Source of the DNA: Deltaproteobacteria bacterium
GTDB lineage: Bacteria > Myxococcota_A > UBA796 > CAJQPC01
DNA: 64,000 nt
Reading direction: 5' to 3'
Assembly (NCBI GenBank): GCA_016717595.1
Contig: JADKFE010000001.1
Location: forward strand, 186,001 to 250,000
In this document: positions 45,750 through 55,475 of the stretch, piece by piece
Layout: each line of letters starts with the position of its first letter
Numbering within the stretch: position 1 is the stretch's first letter
Notes under the pieces: generated by a model
Databases searched by the model: none
Told to the model about the DNA's origin: nothing
Seen by the model: only the letters and a program-made list of their open reading frames with translations
Program-made: the position numbers and the translations under genes

Positions 45750-47952
45750 ACACGGGCTCCCAAGATCATGGCGAGGCCGGGCAGCACGAGCCGGGCGCGG
45801 TCCTCGTGAATGGGCGGGCCGAGGCGGGCCTCCGCGCTGGGGGCGAGGCCCAAAGCGCGCACCTTGTCGCCCATCGCCCGGCGCTCGGCGTGGCTAAAAT
45901 GGGCGAAGGCTCGGCGCGCGACGGGCAAAAGCGCCCGAAAATCGAGGTCTTGAAGCTCGGAGAGCCACTGATCAAGGGCGGCCCACAGCCCGTCCTGGTG
46001 GATGAGCAAGAGCCCGCTCCCGGCGAGCACCCCCTCCAGCCAGCCCGCCGCGTCCTCCAGTGAGCGCGCGGTGGTGAGGTTCAGCCTCGCGAGGCGCGAG
46101 AGCTCGTCGCCCTCCAGGCGCCCCCCCTCCAACATCAGCCGCGTCGCGCGGCCTCGCAGCCGCCCGTGGGCCTCGTCGTCCTCACACAGTCGTGTCAACG
46201 CCGTGGCCCACTCGCCGAGCATCCCCGCGTCATCCAAGGTGATCAGCGCCAGATGTGCGGCCTCGACGCTCTCACACAGACGCTCGGCGGCGAGGGCGTC
46301 AATTCCCCGGCACGCCGCGGGCAGCCCCACGACGGCGCGCTCAAACAGGGCGAGCAGGACCGGCCGCACCCGCTCGGCGGGGGTGGCGCGCACGTCCCCG
46401 TAGCGGGTGATCTGGGCCAAGGGGCCGAGGCAGCGCAGCAGGTGAGACAGATCGGTGGAGAGCGCGGCCCGGGAGGAGAGGGCGGTGAGCAGGGATCTAC
46501 GGCCTCGGGCAGATCCGCGAGCAGCACCTCATCCAGAAGCTCGGTGAGCGCGGGCAACTCCAAGTTGGCCTGGCAGCGGGCGATGGCCTTGGCCCCGGCG
46601 GCGGCGGCGACCGTGTTTCCAAACGGCGCCGCCTCAATGAGACGTAGGGGCATGTCCAGGCGCCAACGGAGACGCCAGACCTCGGCGAAGCTGCCGCGCT
46701 CTCGGCCGGTCTGGTCGCGGGGCTCTCCCCACGGCGCGCCGAGGAGGTTGAGGCGGCGCAAGAGCGCGCTGCGGGCGCGGCCGAGCTCGTCGCGCAGATC
46801 GAGGGTGAGATCGGGCGGGTGCTCGGCCTCGCGCAGCGGGCGAAGGCGCAGGCGGGTCACCTGCTGCTCTAGATCGCGCTGAATGGGCATCATCGGCGCC
46901 CCAGCCGGGGCTACACCGATGGCCTCGCCGACCTCCAATGCGCGGCGAAGCTGGGCCATCGGCGCCTCACGCCCGCCGCAGACCGTGGCCTGCAGCGCCT
47001 CTTGAAGCTCGGTGAGGCCGGGCGCGGGGCGACCACGAAGGGCGGCCAAGGCGCGGGCGAGGCGAACGGCCTCGACGGTGTGCCCAGGGGAGACGTCTTG
47101 GCCTTTTGTGCGCCATAGCTCGGCGGCGCGGCCCACCCAACGAATGTCTCTGTCCACCGCGTGCTCAAAGAGGTGTTTGTACCAGCCCGGCGCCTTCACC
47201 CCGGCGCCATAGCCGCTCTGTAGCGCGAGCTTGCCTTCGCTCCACGGCACCCAGGTACACTCCACCTTCACCTTGGGCAGGCCCTTGAGGCGCTGGTCGT
47301 CTTCACGGCGGGCGGCGTCGTTCATGATCGCCGGGGCGTGCCATGCGCCACAGACGACGGCGACACGCTTGGCGCCCTCCTTCTGTGTCTCACGCACCAC
47401 CCGGCGCATCCAGGCCTCACGCTGGGCCTCTCGGGGGGACGCCGGGATGAGATCGTGCTCACGAAGGGCCGACATCGCCACAAACACCGCGTCAAACAGC
47501 CCCTCGTCGGTCTCCCGGGACTCAAAGCAGTCCTCCCAGAAGGTGTCGGCGTCGTCGTATCCGGCGGCGGCGGCCAAGGCGGCGAGGCCGTCGCTGCGGT
47601 CGGCGTCGGCGGGCTGGCCGAGGCGGTGGCGCTGCGGCAGATCACAGAAGCGGGCGAGGGCGCCACGCCCAAGCGCCCAGCGCAGGGCCACCCACTCCGG
47701 CGAATAATGGTGAAAGGGGTACCAGACGGCCAAGGATGGGTCTTGGGGCGCGTAGACCATCAGCGCCAGGGGCGGGCGGGCGTCGGCGGCGCCGATCAGC
47801 GGGATGAGCTCGTCGGCGTCTGGCGGGCCCTCGACGAGCACGGCGTCGGGATCATACCGATCCAAGGCCGCGGCCAAGGCCCGGGCGCTGCCGGGGCCGT
47901 GGTGGCGCACGCCGAACACACGCACGCTCGGGGGCTCGCCGTGAACCGTCAC
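45746..47952 (-). CDS. DUF5682 family protein (TraB/ChaN-like N-domain), frameshifted
   Basis: About 735 residues from GTG 47952. The N-terminal part begins VRVFGVRHHGPGSARAL and VLVEGPPDADE, a pattern like the TraB/ChaN/EreA-type fold (G-x-H-H...E-x-P). Further His/Glu motifs (VVCGAWHAPAI, FHHYSPEW) may form a metal or active site. The C-terminal ~300 residues are helical. The frame breaks near 46495 (LPEAV/RSLLTAL); one missing base restores the remainder. It lies between the MoxR and VWA genes with 3-base and overlapping junctions. The family is known mainly from MoxR/VWA operons; the enzymatic role is unproven. Confidence 0.75.
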
Positions 47953-47955
47953 GGG

Positions 47956-49086
47956 CTACACCAGCTCCATAAAGGCGCGGTAGAGGTCCATCCAGCCCTC
48001 ACGCTCCTTCACGACGGCGCGCAGATACTCCTGGAACGCCACGGAGTCTTGCACCGGGTCACGCAGGATGGCACCTGAGACAGACGCGGCGAGATCCGCG
48101 GCGCGCAGCTCACCGTCGCCGTAGTACCCCGCCATCGCCATGCCGCTCACCAATGACGAGATCATCTCGGCGGTGGAGAGCGTGCCGCTGGGGCTCTTGA
48201 GGCGGGTGCGACCGTCTTCAGTGACGCCCCGGCGCAGCTCGCGGAAGATGGTCACCACGCGCTGAATCTCGGCCAGGGCCGGGGTGGCCGTGGGCAACGC
48301 CAGAGCGGTCCCGATGGCGCGCACACGCTGGGCGACGATGCGCACCTCCTCCTCGGCGTCTTCAGGCAGAGGCAGGATGACCGTGTTGAATCGCCGGGTG
48401 AGCGCGGCGGAGGGCTCGTTCACGCCGCGGTCGCGGTCGTTGGAGGTGGCGATGAGGTTAAAGCCTTGGCGGGCCTGGACCTCTACGCCAAGCTCAGCCA
48501 CGGGCAGGGCCTTCTCGGAGAGCGCGGTGATCAGGCTGTCTTGCACCTCGCTGGGGATGCGGCTCAGCTCCTCAACCCGGGCGATGCGCCCTAGCTGCAT
48601 GGCGCGCATGATGGGCGAGGGCACGATGGCGTCGGGGGTGGGGCCCTCAGCGAGCAGGCGGGCGTAGTTCCAGCCGTACCGAAGCGTGCTCTCGTCGGTG
48701 CCCGCGGTGCCCTGCACGATGAGGGTGGAGTCGCCGCAGATCGCGGCGGCGAGGTGCTCGGAGAGCCAGCTCTTGCCGGTGCCGGGCACCCCCTGGAGCA
48801 GCAGCGCGCGGTCGGTGGCCAAGGTGGCGACGGCGATCTCCACCAGTCGGGTGCGGCCGATGTATTTTGGGCTCACCTCAAAGCCGCCGGGCAGCCGACC
48901 GCCGAGAATGTAGGCGCGCACGGCCCAGGGCGAGAGCGTCCAGCCCGGCGGGCGGGGGCGGTCGTCTAGCCGCGCGAGCACGGCGAGCTCTTCAGCGAAG
49001 GACTGCTCGGCGTGGTGGCGCAGGCTCGTCGCCAGTGGCGCGGCGAAGGAGGCCGCGGTGGAGGGGTTCTCTGAGGGCTGGCTCAC
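47956..49086 (-). CDS. MoxR-type AAA+ ATPase
   Basis: A 376-residue AAA+ protein starting at GTG 49086 (VSQPSENP), which overlaps the stop of the DUF5691 gene (GTGA) and has AGGAGCT upstream. Walker A: GVPGTGKSWLSEHL. The Walker B region reads IARVEELSRIP, where the usual DE is EE. Sensor 1 is IATSNDRDRG and the Arg-rich sensor ALTRRFN. MoxR ATPases work with VWA proteins as chaperones that remodel targets or insert cofactors. The Asp-to-Glu change in Walker B may slow hydrolysis but is seen in some MoxR relatives. Confidence 0.85.
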   Translation of the reverse strand: MSQPSENPSTAASFAAPLATSLRHHAEQSFAEELAVLARLDDRPRPPGWTLSPWAVRAYILGGRLPGGFEVSPKYIGRTRLVEIAVATLATDRALLLQGVPGTGKSWLSEHLAAAICGDSTLIVQGTAGTDESTLRYGWNYARLLAEGPTPDAIVPSPIMRAMQLGRIARVEELSRIPSEVQDSLITALSEKALPVAELGVEVQARQGFNLIATSNDRDRGVNEPSAALTRRFNTVILPLPEDAEEEVRIVAQRVRAIGTALALPTATPALAEIQRVVTIFRELRRGVTEDGRTRLKSPSGTLSTAEMISSLVSGMAMAGYYGDGELRAADLAASVSGAILRDPVQDSVAFQEYLRAVVKEREGWMDLYRAFMELV

Positions 49087-50624
49087 GGGAGCTCCTGGTG
49101 CAGCGCGCGGCGCCGCCGGATGGTGTCCTGAAACTGGATGAGCATCAAGCGCCAGCGGCGCCCGACGAAGCGGTCGGAGAGGCGCACCTCGGCCTCGGGC
49201 AACAACGACGCGGGCAGGCCCAAGGCGGCGTCGTGGAGGTGAAGCTCCCACCACAAGAGGCCGGGCAGCTCGCGGCGGGTCTCAAGCTCGGTGAGGCTCT
49301 CTTTGAGCGACATCAACCACAGTCGGCCCAGGCGCTCGCTCCAGGGCCGGGGCGTCGCCGCCAAGGCCGCCGCGAGCACGTTGGTGTCCTGTGCGGCGTG
49401 GGCCTGGATCAGCTCGACGATCAGCGCCTCAAGCTCGGCGGGCGGCATCACGCGCAGGAGCTCCTCACGCCAATGGGCGGCGCGGCCACGGGACAGCGCC
49501 GGGTGGTGCTCGTGCTGGCGCCACCAGCGCCACAGCGGCAGGGCCCAGCTGCCCTCTTGGTGGTTCAGCGCCGCCCGGCTCAAGCCCTCGGCGGCGGCGA
49601 AATCTTCAGGTTTGAGCAGGCTGAGCAGGCCTTCAGCGCTGAGGTTGTGGCGTTGGGTCCACCGTGACGGCGGCACACAAGCGAGGATCTGCGCCGCCCA
49701 CCACGCCTGGGGCCCCAAGCCAAGCTCACCGGGCTCGCTCACGCCGTCGCGGCTGAGCGCCCGGCTGTGCTCATCGGGCGGGACGAGGCGTAGGGTGGCG
49801 GCGCCGCTCAAGAGGCGCGCGATGCGGCCTTGACCGGCGGGTTTGTATCGCAAGAGGTCTTCAGCGCGACCCCGCATCCGCATCCCCAGCCGGGAGTGGG
49901 GCATTCGCCACAGACGTTGGGCGGCGGCGCGGCCCACCTGTGGCGCGCGGTCGTCCAAACACAGCTCCAAGAAGGGCTCATCGGCCATGCTCAGGCCCTC
50001 GTCTAAGGCCGCGATCAGCCGCGCGCGGTGATCCGCCGTCTCTTGGGGCCAGAGATCTTTGAGCAAGCTGAGGCCCATCGCCGGATCGTGGCGGCGGATC
50101 GCCCGCAAGGCGTGCAGGCGGGTGTCCGTGGCCTCCTCAAACAGTCGGCGGCGCAGCTCCTCTAGGTCGGCGTCCTGGGAGCGGCCCCAGGCGAAGCTGG
50201 GGTCTTGGGCGGCGAGCCAGCGGCCTCTCTCGCCCAAGATCGGCGTGAGCAAGGCCCGGCGCTCGGGCTCGGTGACCGAGAGCGCCAGGGGCAACAGCGC
50301 CGGGGGCAGCACACGGCCTCGGTCGCGGGCGCGCTGGCACAGCTCAGGGAGCAGCTCCGCGCCTTGGCCGGCCAGGGCCTCCTCAATGAGCCGCGCCACG
50401 CCCGGGGGCAGGGCGGGGGAGGGGTCGTCTAAGGCGGGGACTGGGCTCGCCGCCGGGGGCAGGGGCGTGAACCCGGCCTTTCGCCACGCGCCCCAGGCCC
50501 CGGCGAGGAGCAGGATTCGCCAGGGCGGGGCCTCCTCACGGGAGACGAGGGCGTCTACGGGGGTGCCGGTCTCCGCGGCGGAGGAGTCGGCGCCGATCAG
50601 CGCACGTCGCACAAAGGGGTGCAT
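49083..50624 (-). CDS. DUF5691 family protein
   Basis: A 513-residue Leu/Arg/Trp-rich helical protein (PFVRRALIGADSSA at the start; repeated helical units like HALRAIRRHDPAMGLSLL, suggesting HEAT-like repeats in the middle). No catalytic motif. The ATG at 50624 overlaps the stop of the SWIM gene (ATGA), and its own stop overlaps the MoxR start. The DUF5691 name is assigned from the operon context and overall pattern; the context is characteristic. Probably a scaffold or adaptor of the MoxR/VWA machine. Confidence 0.7.
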   Translation of the reverse strand: MHPFVRRALIGADSSAAETGTPVDALVSREEAPPWRILLLAGAWGAWRKAGFTPLPPAASPVPALDDPSPALPPGVARLIEEALAGQGAELLPELCQRARDRGRVLPPALLPLALSVTEPERRALLTPILGERGRWLAAQDPSFAWGRSQDADLEELRRRLFEEATDTRLHALRAIRRHDPAMGLSLLKDLWPQETADHRARLIAALDEGLSMADEPFLELCLDDRAPQVGRAAAQRLWRMPHSRLGMRMRGRAEDLLRYKPAGQGRIARLLSGAATLRLVPPDEHSRALSRDGVSEPGELGLGPQAWWAAQILACVPPSRWTQRHNLSAEGLLSLLKPEDFAAAEGLSRAALNHQEGSWALPLWRWWRQHEHHPALSRGRAAHWREELLRVMPPAELEALIVELIQAHAAQDTNVLAAALAATPRPWSERLGRLWLMSLKESLTELETRRELPGLLWWELHLHDAALGLPASLLPEAEVRLSDRFVGRRWRLMLIQFQDTIRRRRALHQELP

Positions 50625-51931
50625 CAGCCCCCCACCACGGTCAGGGGCCCGCCCGGGGCCGCGCAGGCCAAGGGGCGAAGGGCCTCGCCGTCCCACTCGC
50701 CCATGAGACGCAGAGGGTGACCGCCGGAGCGCGCGATGAGCGCCCAATGATCGCCCGAGGTCAAGGGCAAGCCCAGCCCGGCGTCATCGGAGACCCGCCA
50801 CCGGCCGTCGATGCGCGCCGGGGTGACGCGCTGCAGGTGCATCGGCTGGCGCTCCAAGAGCGGCTGGGCCCCCCACACCGCCGCCGCGCGCTCTAAGGCG
50901 ACCTCCACCGACGGGTCACCGTCTGGCAGATTCAGCACAAACTCTGGCCCCCCCAGGCGCTCCCCCAGGGCCGCGCGCTGAGGCGACGGCGAGGGGTAAA
51001 AATGCAGCGCCGCGTGCAGGGCCTCGCCCACCTGCAGCGGCAGGGGCTCTAAGGCGCGCTGCTCAGGGCAGAAGTGCAGCCAGAGCGCGAAGCGTTGAGT
51101 CTCTTGGCCATACAACCACGACCGCCGCACCTTGAGCGCGCCGCCGGGGGCGGTGTCTGTGGCGGCGCCGAAGAGCAGCCAGCGGTCGAGGACGGCGGGC
51201 TCGTCACGAAGGAGATCCGCGGTGCGTGTGGTCCAGCCGATGAGGCCTCGCAGCTCGTCTTGGGCGGGCTCGGGCAGGCGTGAGATTCGGGAGTACCCCT
51301 CGACGATGAGCGCGAGGCGGCCCAGCTCCAACAGCGCGCGCTCCGGCCAGTCGTCGCTGGCGCCGACGAGCTCGGCCAGGCGGTGAACCCGACCGGTGAG
51401 GCCAGCGGCTTGGGCGTCGGAGAGCCGCGCGGCGAGGCCGGTGAGATCGGCGTCTCCGCTGGTCTCTAAGCTGACGAGGCCGCCCCGGGCGCGGTCGCAC
51501 AGCCAGAGCTTCAAGGCGTCGAGCCCCGCGCGCACCTTCTTCTCACGCTCGGCGATTCGGCGCTGGCGGGCCTTCTCATCGACGGGGCGCTCGGCGTCCG
51601 CGCCGCGCTGGCGGGCTCTGCGGCGGCGCTGCCACTCGGTGACGTCTTCAGGCGCCGGGCGCTCCCGGAGCAGGTCTGGGGTCTCGGCGGCGAGGAGCTG
51701 CAGCGCGATCAGGTGGTGGCAGGGCCGCTTGGGGATTGAGCAGCCGCAGCGCCCGGCGCCGTCGGCGAGGTCAACCATCACCCAGAACGGCTCCTCGGCC
51801 TGAAAACAGCCCCAGAGGTGCCCTTCGTCGCGCCCGAGCTGGTCCCACAGCCCCGCCCGGGCCGTGCGACGCGCGGCGACCTGGGTGGAGCGGTCGGGCG
51901 CCTGGGCGAGCAGCTCCTCGGGGGTAGACAT
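50624..51931 (-). CDS. SWIM zinc-finger protein
   Basis: A 435-residue protein with a SWIM finger near residues 65-80: CGCSIPKRPCHH (CxCx6CxH). The rest is helical, with a basic segment (WQRRRRARQR, EKARQRRIAEREKK) that may bind nucleic acid, and a C-terminal beta-rich part. It is the first gene of the five-gene MoxR/VWA operon. GGAG lies 6-9 bases before the ATG at 51931. SWIM domains bind DNA or proteins, and here it probably confers target recognition to the complex. Confidence 0.8.
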   Translation of the reverse strand: MSTPEELLAQAPDRSTQVAARRTARAGLWDQLGRDEGHLWGCFQAEEPFWVMVDLADGAGRCGCSIPKRPCHHLIALQLLAAETPDLLRERPAPEDVTEWQRRRRARQRGADAERPVDEKARQRRIAEREKKVRAGLDALKLWLCDRARGGLVSLETSGDADLTGLAARLSDAQAAGLTGRVHRLAELVGASDDWPERALLELGRLALIVEGYSRISRLPEPAQDELRGLIGWTTRTADLLRDEPAVLDRWLLFGAATDTAPGGALKVRRSWLYGQETQRFALWLHFCPEQRALEPLPLQVGEALHAALHFYPSPSPQRAALGERLGGPEFVLNLPDGDPSVEVALERAAAVWGAQPLLERQPMHLQRVTPARIDGRWRVSDDAGLGLPLTSGDHWALIARSGGHPLRLMGEWDGEALRPLACAAPGGPLTVVGG

Positions 51932-51989
51932 CGCGGCTCCGCAGGGACCTCCTGACTTATCCCATCCGAAGAAGACGCGCCGCACAGGG

Positions 51990-52019
51990 TCGACCGCCCC
52001 GCCCACTTCCGGCTATGCT
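51990..52019 (+). promoter_or_regulatory. Sigma-70-like promoter
   Basis: TCGACC (51990-51995), an 18-base spacer and TATGCT (52014-52019), upstream of the lipoprotein gene starting at 52048. The TATGCT box is the same sequence found before other genes here. Confidence 0.45.
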
Positions 52020-52047
52020 GGGGAATCTCCTGTCCCGCAGAGGTCCT

Positions 52048-53985
52048 ATGCGCCGCCGCGTCCTCACTCCACCCAGCGTGCTCCTCGTCTTCGTCGCCCT
52101 CACCGCCTGCAAAGGGGGCGACTCGGAGCTCGTCACCGCCCCTCCCGCCCTGCTCACCCTCGACGCGGAGTGGGTTGAGCTCGGTGAGGTCGCCATCGGC
52201 GAGACGGCCACGGGCACCCTCACCCTACGCAACGAAGGCGGCGTGACGTTGGGCGTCGGTGAGATCACCGTCGATGACGACGCCAGCGCGGGGTTCACCG
52301 TCGGGTGGGAGCTCGCCGACGCCCGCTGCGAAGGTGACGGCCGCGTGGCCGAGTACGCCGATGAGGTGCGCCTCACCCTCGATCCGGGCTGCGCCTTGCC
52401 CATCACCGTGGGCCTCAGCCCCAGCAACCGCGGCGAGGTGTACGCGGCGATCAAGATCCCCACCGTGGGCGACACCGCCGACACGCCCACCTTCTGGGCC
52501 GACCCGATCCACGCCGTCGAGCAAGGCTACAGCCACGCCACGGTCTTGGACGGCTACGGTCGCCTGCTCATCTTGGGCGGCCTGCTCGACTTCGCCCCGG
52601 TGGCTTTGGGGGATGAGCAGTGGTCGCGGCTCACCGTGCGTAACCAAGGCGACAGCGCGCTCACCCTCGACGGCTACACCACCATCGGCGACGACTGCGC
52701 CGCCTTTGAGATCGGCGAAGGCTTAGAGGCCGGCGAGCGCATTGAGCCGGGCGAAGAGGCGCTCTTGGACATCGCCTTCACGCCGCTGGAGTACCGCGAG
52801 CACGTCTGCGCGCTCACGGTCTTCTCCGATGATCCCGTCGATGGCACCCAGAGCATCACCCTGCGCGCGCTCTCGACCTGCGCCGTGGCCCAGGCCCCCA
52901 GCGTGAAGGTGCTGGGCCCCGAGACGGGCACCATCGTCACCGCGTCAAAGGGCCTCAACCTCAACCTGCGCGTCACCCACGAGCACCAAGATCCGAGCAC
53001 GCTCACCTGCCTCATCAAGAGCGCCGCCGACAACCTCAACACCGTCGCCGCCTGCTCTCCGCCGTCGAGCGAGGCCGCCTTTGAGGTGGCCATCCCCGTG
53101 TCCAAGCTCGACGACGGCCCCGACACCCTCGTCGTCGAGGTCTACGACCTCTGCGGGCGCATGGCGAGCGCGAGCCTGCCCATCGCCGTCAACAGCGGCG
53201 ACTCCGACGACGACGACGGCGACGGCTGGGGCGAGACGAGCGGCGACTGTGACGACAACAACGCCGCGGTGTACCCCTACGCCGCTGAGGACCAAGACGG
53301 CCTGGACAACGACTGTGACGGCGGCAAAGACGACGGCACAGACGCCTGGGATGACGACGAGGACGGCTTCTCTGAAGACGACGGCGACTGTGACGACAAC
53401 AACAACAAGACCTTCCCCGGCGCGGCCGAGCCCGCCGATGGTCTAGACAACGACTGCGACGACGAGTCCGACGAGGGCACCTTACGCGCGGACGACGACG
53501 AGGACGGCTTCTCTGAAGAGGAGGGCGACTGCAACGATCTCGACCCCGACGTGGCCCCCGGCGCGCCTGAGCTCTGTGACGGCCTCGATCAAGACTGCGA
53601 CGACCTCGCCGACAACGACCTCCTCTGCGGCGTAGACGCGCCGTGGATCCTCGGTGATGTCGATCTCAGCCAGACGGCGTGTGAGCTTGGCGACGAGATC
53701 ACCGCGACGGCCTGGGCGATCGACCCCCAAGGCACGGCGATCACCTACGCCTGGAACCTCGCCGCGGGGCTCAGCGCCGACAGCCTGAGCATGTCGAGCC
53801 TCACCCTGTCCTGCCCCTCGACCTTGCCCGCGAGCGCCGGAGATGGGCAGGCCTATGTGATGAGCGTCGTCTCCGCCGACCCCGAAGGTCACCAGAGCTT
53901 CGCGTTCGGAGAGGTGATGGTGTGGCAGACTGGCGCTCTGTACCAGGATGTTGTGCTCTCTGGAGCCGACACCGCCGCGCCCTGA
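52048..53985 (+). CDS. Large lipoprotein with Hydin-like domains and MopE-type repeats
   Basis: A 645-residue lipoprotein: signal and lipobox LTAC (Cys near 20). Residues ~30-280 contain two ASPM/SPD-2/Hydin-like Ig domains (LTLRNEGGVTLGVGEI; LTVRNQGDSALTLDGY). A central domain (~290-385) is followed by three MopE-type repeats at ~390-540 (DDDDGDGWGE, GDCDDNNAAVYP, GLDNDCDGGKDDG; final CDGLDQDCDDLAD), and a last Ig-like PKD-type domain (ATAWAIDPQGTAITYAWNL). Metal-binding surface protein; an in-frame ATG at 52015 lacks a ribosome site. Followed 7 bases later by an FG-GAP lipoprotein. Confidence 0.8.
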   Translation: MRRRVLTPPSVLLVFVALTACKGGDSELVTAPPALLTLDAEWVELGEVAIGETATGTLTLRNEGGVTLGVGEITVDDDASAGFTVGWELADARCEGDGRVAEYADEVRLTLDPGCALPITVGLSPSNRGEVYAAIKIPTVGDTADTPTFWADPIHAVEQGYSHATVLDGYGRLLILGGLLDFAPVALGDEQWSRLTVRNQGDSALTLDGYTTIGDDCAAFEIGEGLEAGERIEPGEEALLDIAFTPLEYREHVCALTVFSDDPVDGTQSITLRALSTCAVAQAPSVKVLGPETGTIVTASKGLNLNLRVTHEHQDPSTLTCLIKSAADNLNTVAACSPPSSEAAFEVAIPVSKLDDGPDTLVVEVYDLCGRMASASLPIAVNSGDSDDDDGDGWGETSGDCDDNNAAVYPYAAEDQDGLDNDCDGGKDDGTDAWDDDEDGFSEDDGDCDDNNNKTFPGAAEPADGLDNDCDDESDEGTLRADDDEDGFSEEEGDCNDLDPDVAPGAPELCDGLDQDCDDLADNDLLCGVDAPWILGDVDLSQTACELGDEITATAWAIDPQGTAITYAWNLAAGLSADSLSMSSLTLSCPSTLPASAGDGQAYVMSVVSADPEGHQSFAFGEVMVWQTGALYQDVVLSGADTAAP

Positions 53986-53992
53986 GGTGACC

Positions 53993-54895
53993 ATGTCCCG
54001 CCCGCTGCCCCTCGCCGCCACCCTCGCCGCCACCTTCGCCGCCGCCCTGCTGCTCACGGCCTGCGCCGGAGACAAAGGTGCCGACGACGGGGTGCTCAAC
54101 GACGACTCCGGCGGGGACGGCGACGACACCAGCGACAGCGAGGAGCCCGTCGTGCTCAAAGGCGACGGCTTCGGGCTGTACGCCACGACGGGCAAGATGA
54201 CGGCGTGGCACAACGTCGACTACGTCATCGACACCACCGCCGACGCCTCCCAGACGGTCGGCGACGCCACGGCGTTCACGGCCCTGGCCGACTTTGACGG
54301 CGACGGTTTAGAGGACCTCTGGCAGATCCCCGTCGGGAGCGCGTCGATCACCGTGTACATGGCGAACGGCGCGGGCTGGACGGATCCGCCCGACTTTGAG
54401 ATCGTGACCGACCTCTCCAAGACGCTCAACTGGTTCACCGGCGACTTCAACGGCGACGCCTTGGACGACGTCGGCCAGATCAACACCAACAACGGCCGCC
54501 TGCTCGTTTACCCCAACGCCGTGGGCTACTTCGACCCCGACGCCAAGGTGCCCAGCGACGCGCCCTTTGACCTTCGCGCCCAGCTCTTCACCGGGGATCT
54601 CGACGGCGACGGCGCCGATGAGCTCGGCACGGTGCTCGACGGGGTGATCTCGGTGTGGGACATGGACGACGGCGCGCTCGTCGAGCCCGCCTTGATTGAG
54701 GTGACCGCGCCGGGCTCGGTGCTCGCCGCCGTGGCCCTGGACCTAGACGACGACGGCTACGCAGAGCTGGGCATCTGGACGGGGAGCACGCTCACGCTCT
54801 ACCCCAACCAGGCCGGCGCCGGGTTTGACCTCAACACGCCCACGTCGATCCTCTTTGGCCAGTCGGGCACCCCCTTCGCGGGCGGCTTCAACTGA
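53993..54895 (+). CDS. FG-GAP/VCBS-repeat lipoprotein
   Basis: A 300-residue lipoprotein with signal peptide and lipobox LLTAC (Cys near 22), an acidic Asp/Gly/Ser linker, then FG-GAP (beta-propeller) repeats: LADFDGDGLEDLWQI, TGDFNGDALDDVGQI, TGDLDGDGADELGTV, ALDLDDDGYAELGIW. Each has the DxDxDG calcium loop. Four or five repeats are fewer than the seven blades of a full propeller. Co-oriented with the preceding MopE lipoprotein and probably in its transcript. A hairpin follows. Confidence 0.8.
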   Translation: MSRPLPLAATLAATFAAALLLTACAGDKGADDGVLNDDSGGDGDDTSDSEEPVVLKGDGFGLYATTGKMTAWHNVDYVIDTTADASQTVGDATAFTALADFDGDGLEDLWQIPVGSASITVYMANGAGWTDPPDFEIVTDLSKTLNWFTGDFNGDALDDVGQINTNNGRLLVYPNAVGYFDPDAKVPSDAPFDLRAQLFTGDLDGDGADELGTVLDGVISVWDMDDGALVEPALIEVTAPGSVLAAVALDLDDDGYAELGIWTGSTLTLYPNQAGAGFDLNTPTSILFGQSGTPFAGGFN

Positions 54896-54897
54896 GC

Positions 54898-54926
54898 GTG
54901 TCGCAGACTAAGAATTAATGCGACAC
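54898..54926. terminator. Hairpin between convergent genes
   Basis: GTGTCGCA at 54898-54905 and TGCGACAC at 54919-54926 form a perfect 8-bp stem around a 13-base A/T-rich loop. It begins 3 bases after the FG-GAP lipoprotein stop and overlaps the end of the convergent cytochrome gene, so it can serve both. Confidence 0.65.
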
Positions 54927-55475
54927 CAGCGGCCAGTACGCCTGTAGCGTAAAATCAGGTGAGTTCTCGCCGGTGTGACAGGCGACGCAGGCGGCCTCCG
55001 CCACGGGGAGATCGCCATATCCTGCCGCCTCGGGCTGGCTGAGGTGGTCGCTCCCGGGGCCGTGACAGGACTCACAGCCGAGGTGCTTCAGGTCCGGGGT
55101 CTGCTTCAGGTTCACGAAGCCGCCGGGGTGACCGAAGCCGGTGACGTGACAGGGGATACAGCTCGGGTCGTAGCCCCGCTGGTGCTCGTTCAGCGTGTCC
55201 CAGGCCGTGGCGTGGGCGGAGCTGGCCCACACGGCGGTGGCTTGGGGGTGGCACCCGGCGCAGGCGGCGGCGCCGACATACCGGGCGGTGGCGCGGCTCA
55301 CGCCGCCGAAGGGGGGCAGGGGAGACGCGCCAGGGTGAACCGGGGGCCCGCCGCGGGGATCGTTCACCCAGGCCGTCGCCGTGTTGGCCTCATTGGGGAG
55401 GCTCGTCGGGGCCTCGGTCTCCGCGATGCGGGCGCAGGCGAAGACGGCCAAGAAGGCGAGGGCGAACGGATTCAC
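54915..55475 (-). CDS. Tetraheme cytochrome c lipoprotein
   Basis: A 186-residue protein with four CxxCH haem sites: CAGCH, CIPCH, CESCH and CVACH, plus distal His candidates (SSAHATAW, GSDHLS). The N-terminus is a signal with a lipobox-like VFAC (Cys near 14), so it is probably membrane-anchored on the outside. The arrangement resembles cytochrome c-554-type domains. Its ATG overlaps the stop of the metallophosphoesterase lipoprotein (ATGA), so the two are made together. Role: electron transfer, partner unknown. Confidence 0.85.
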   Translation of the reverse strand: MNPFALAFLAVFACARIAETEAPTSLPNEANTATAWVNDPRGGPPVHPGASPLPPFGGVSRATARYVGAAACAGCHPQATAVWASSAHATAWDTLNEHQRGYDPSCIPCHVTGFGHPGGFVNLKQTPDLKHLGCESCHGPGSDHLSQPEAAGYGDLPVAEAACVACHTGENSPDFTLQAYWPLVSH

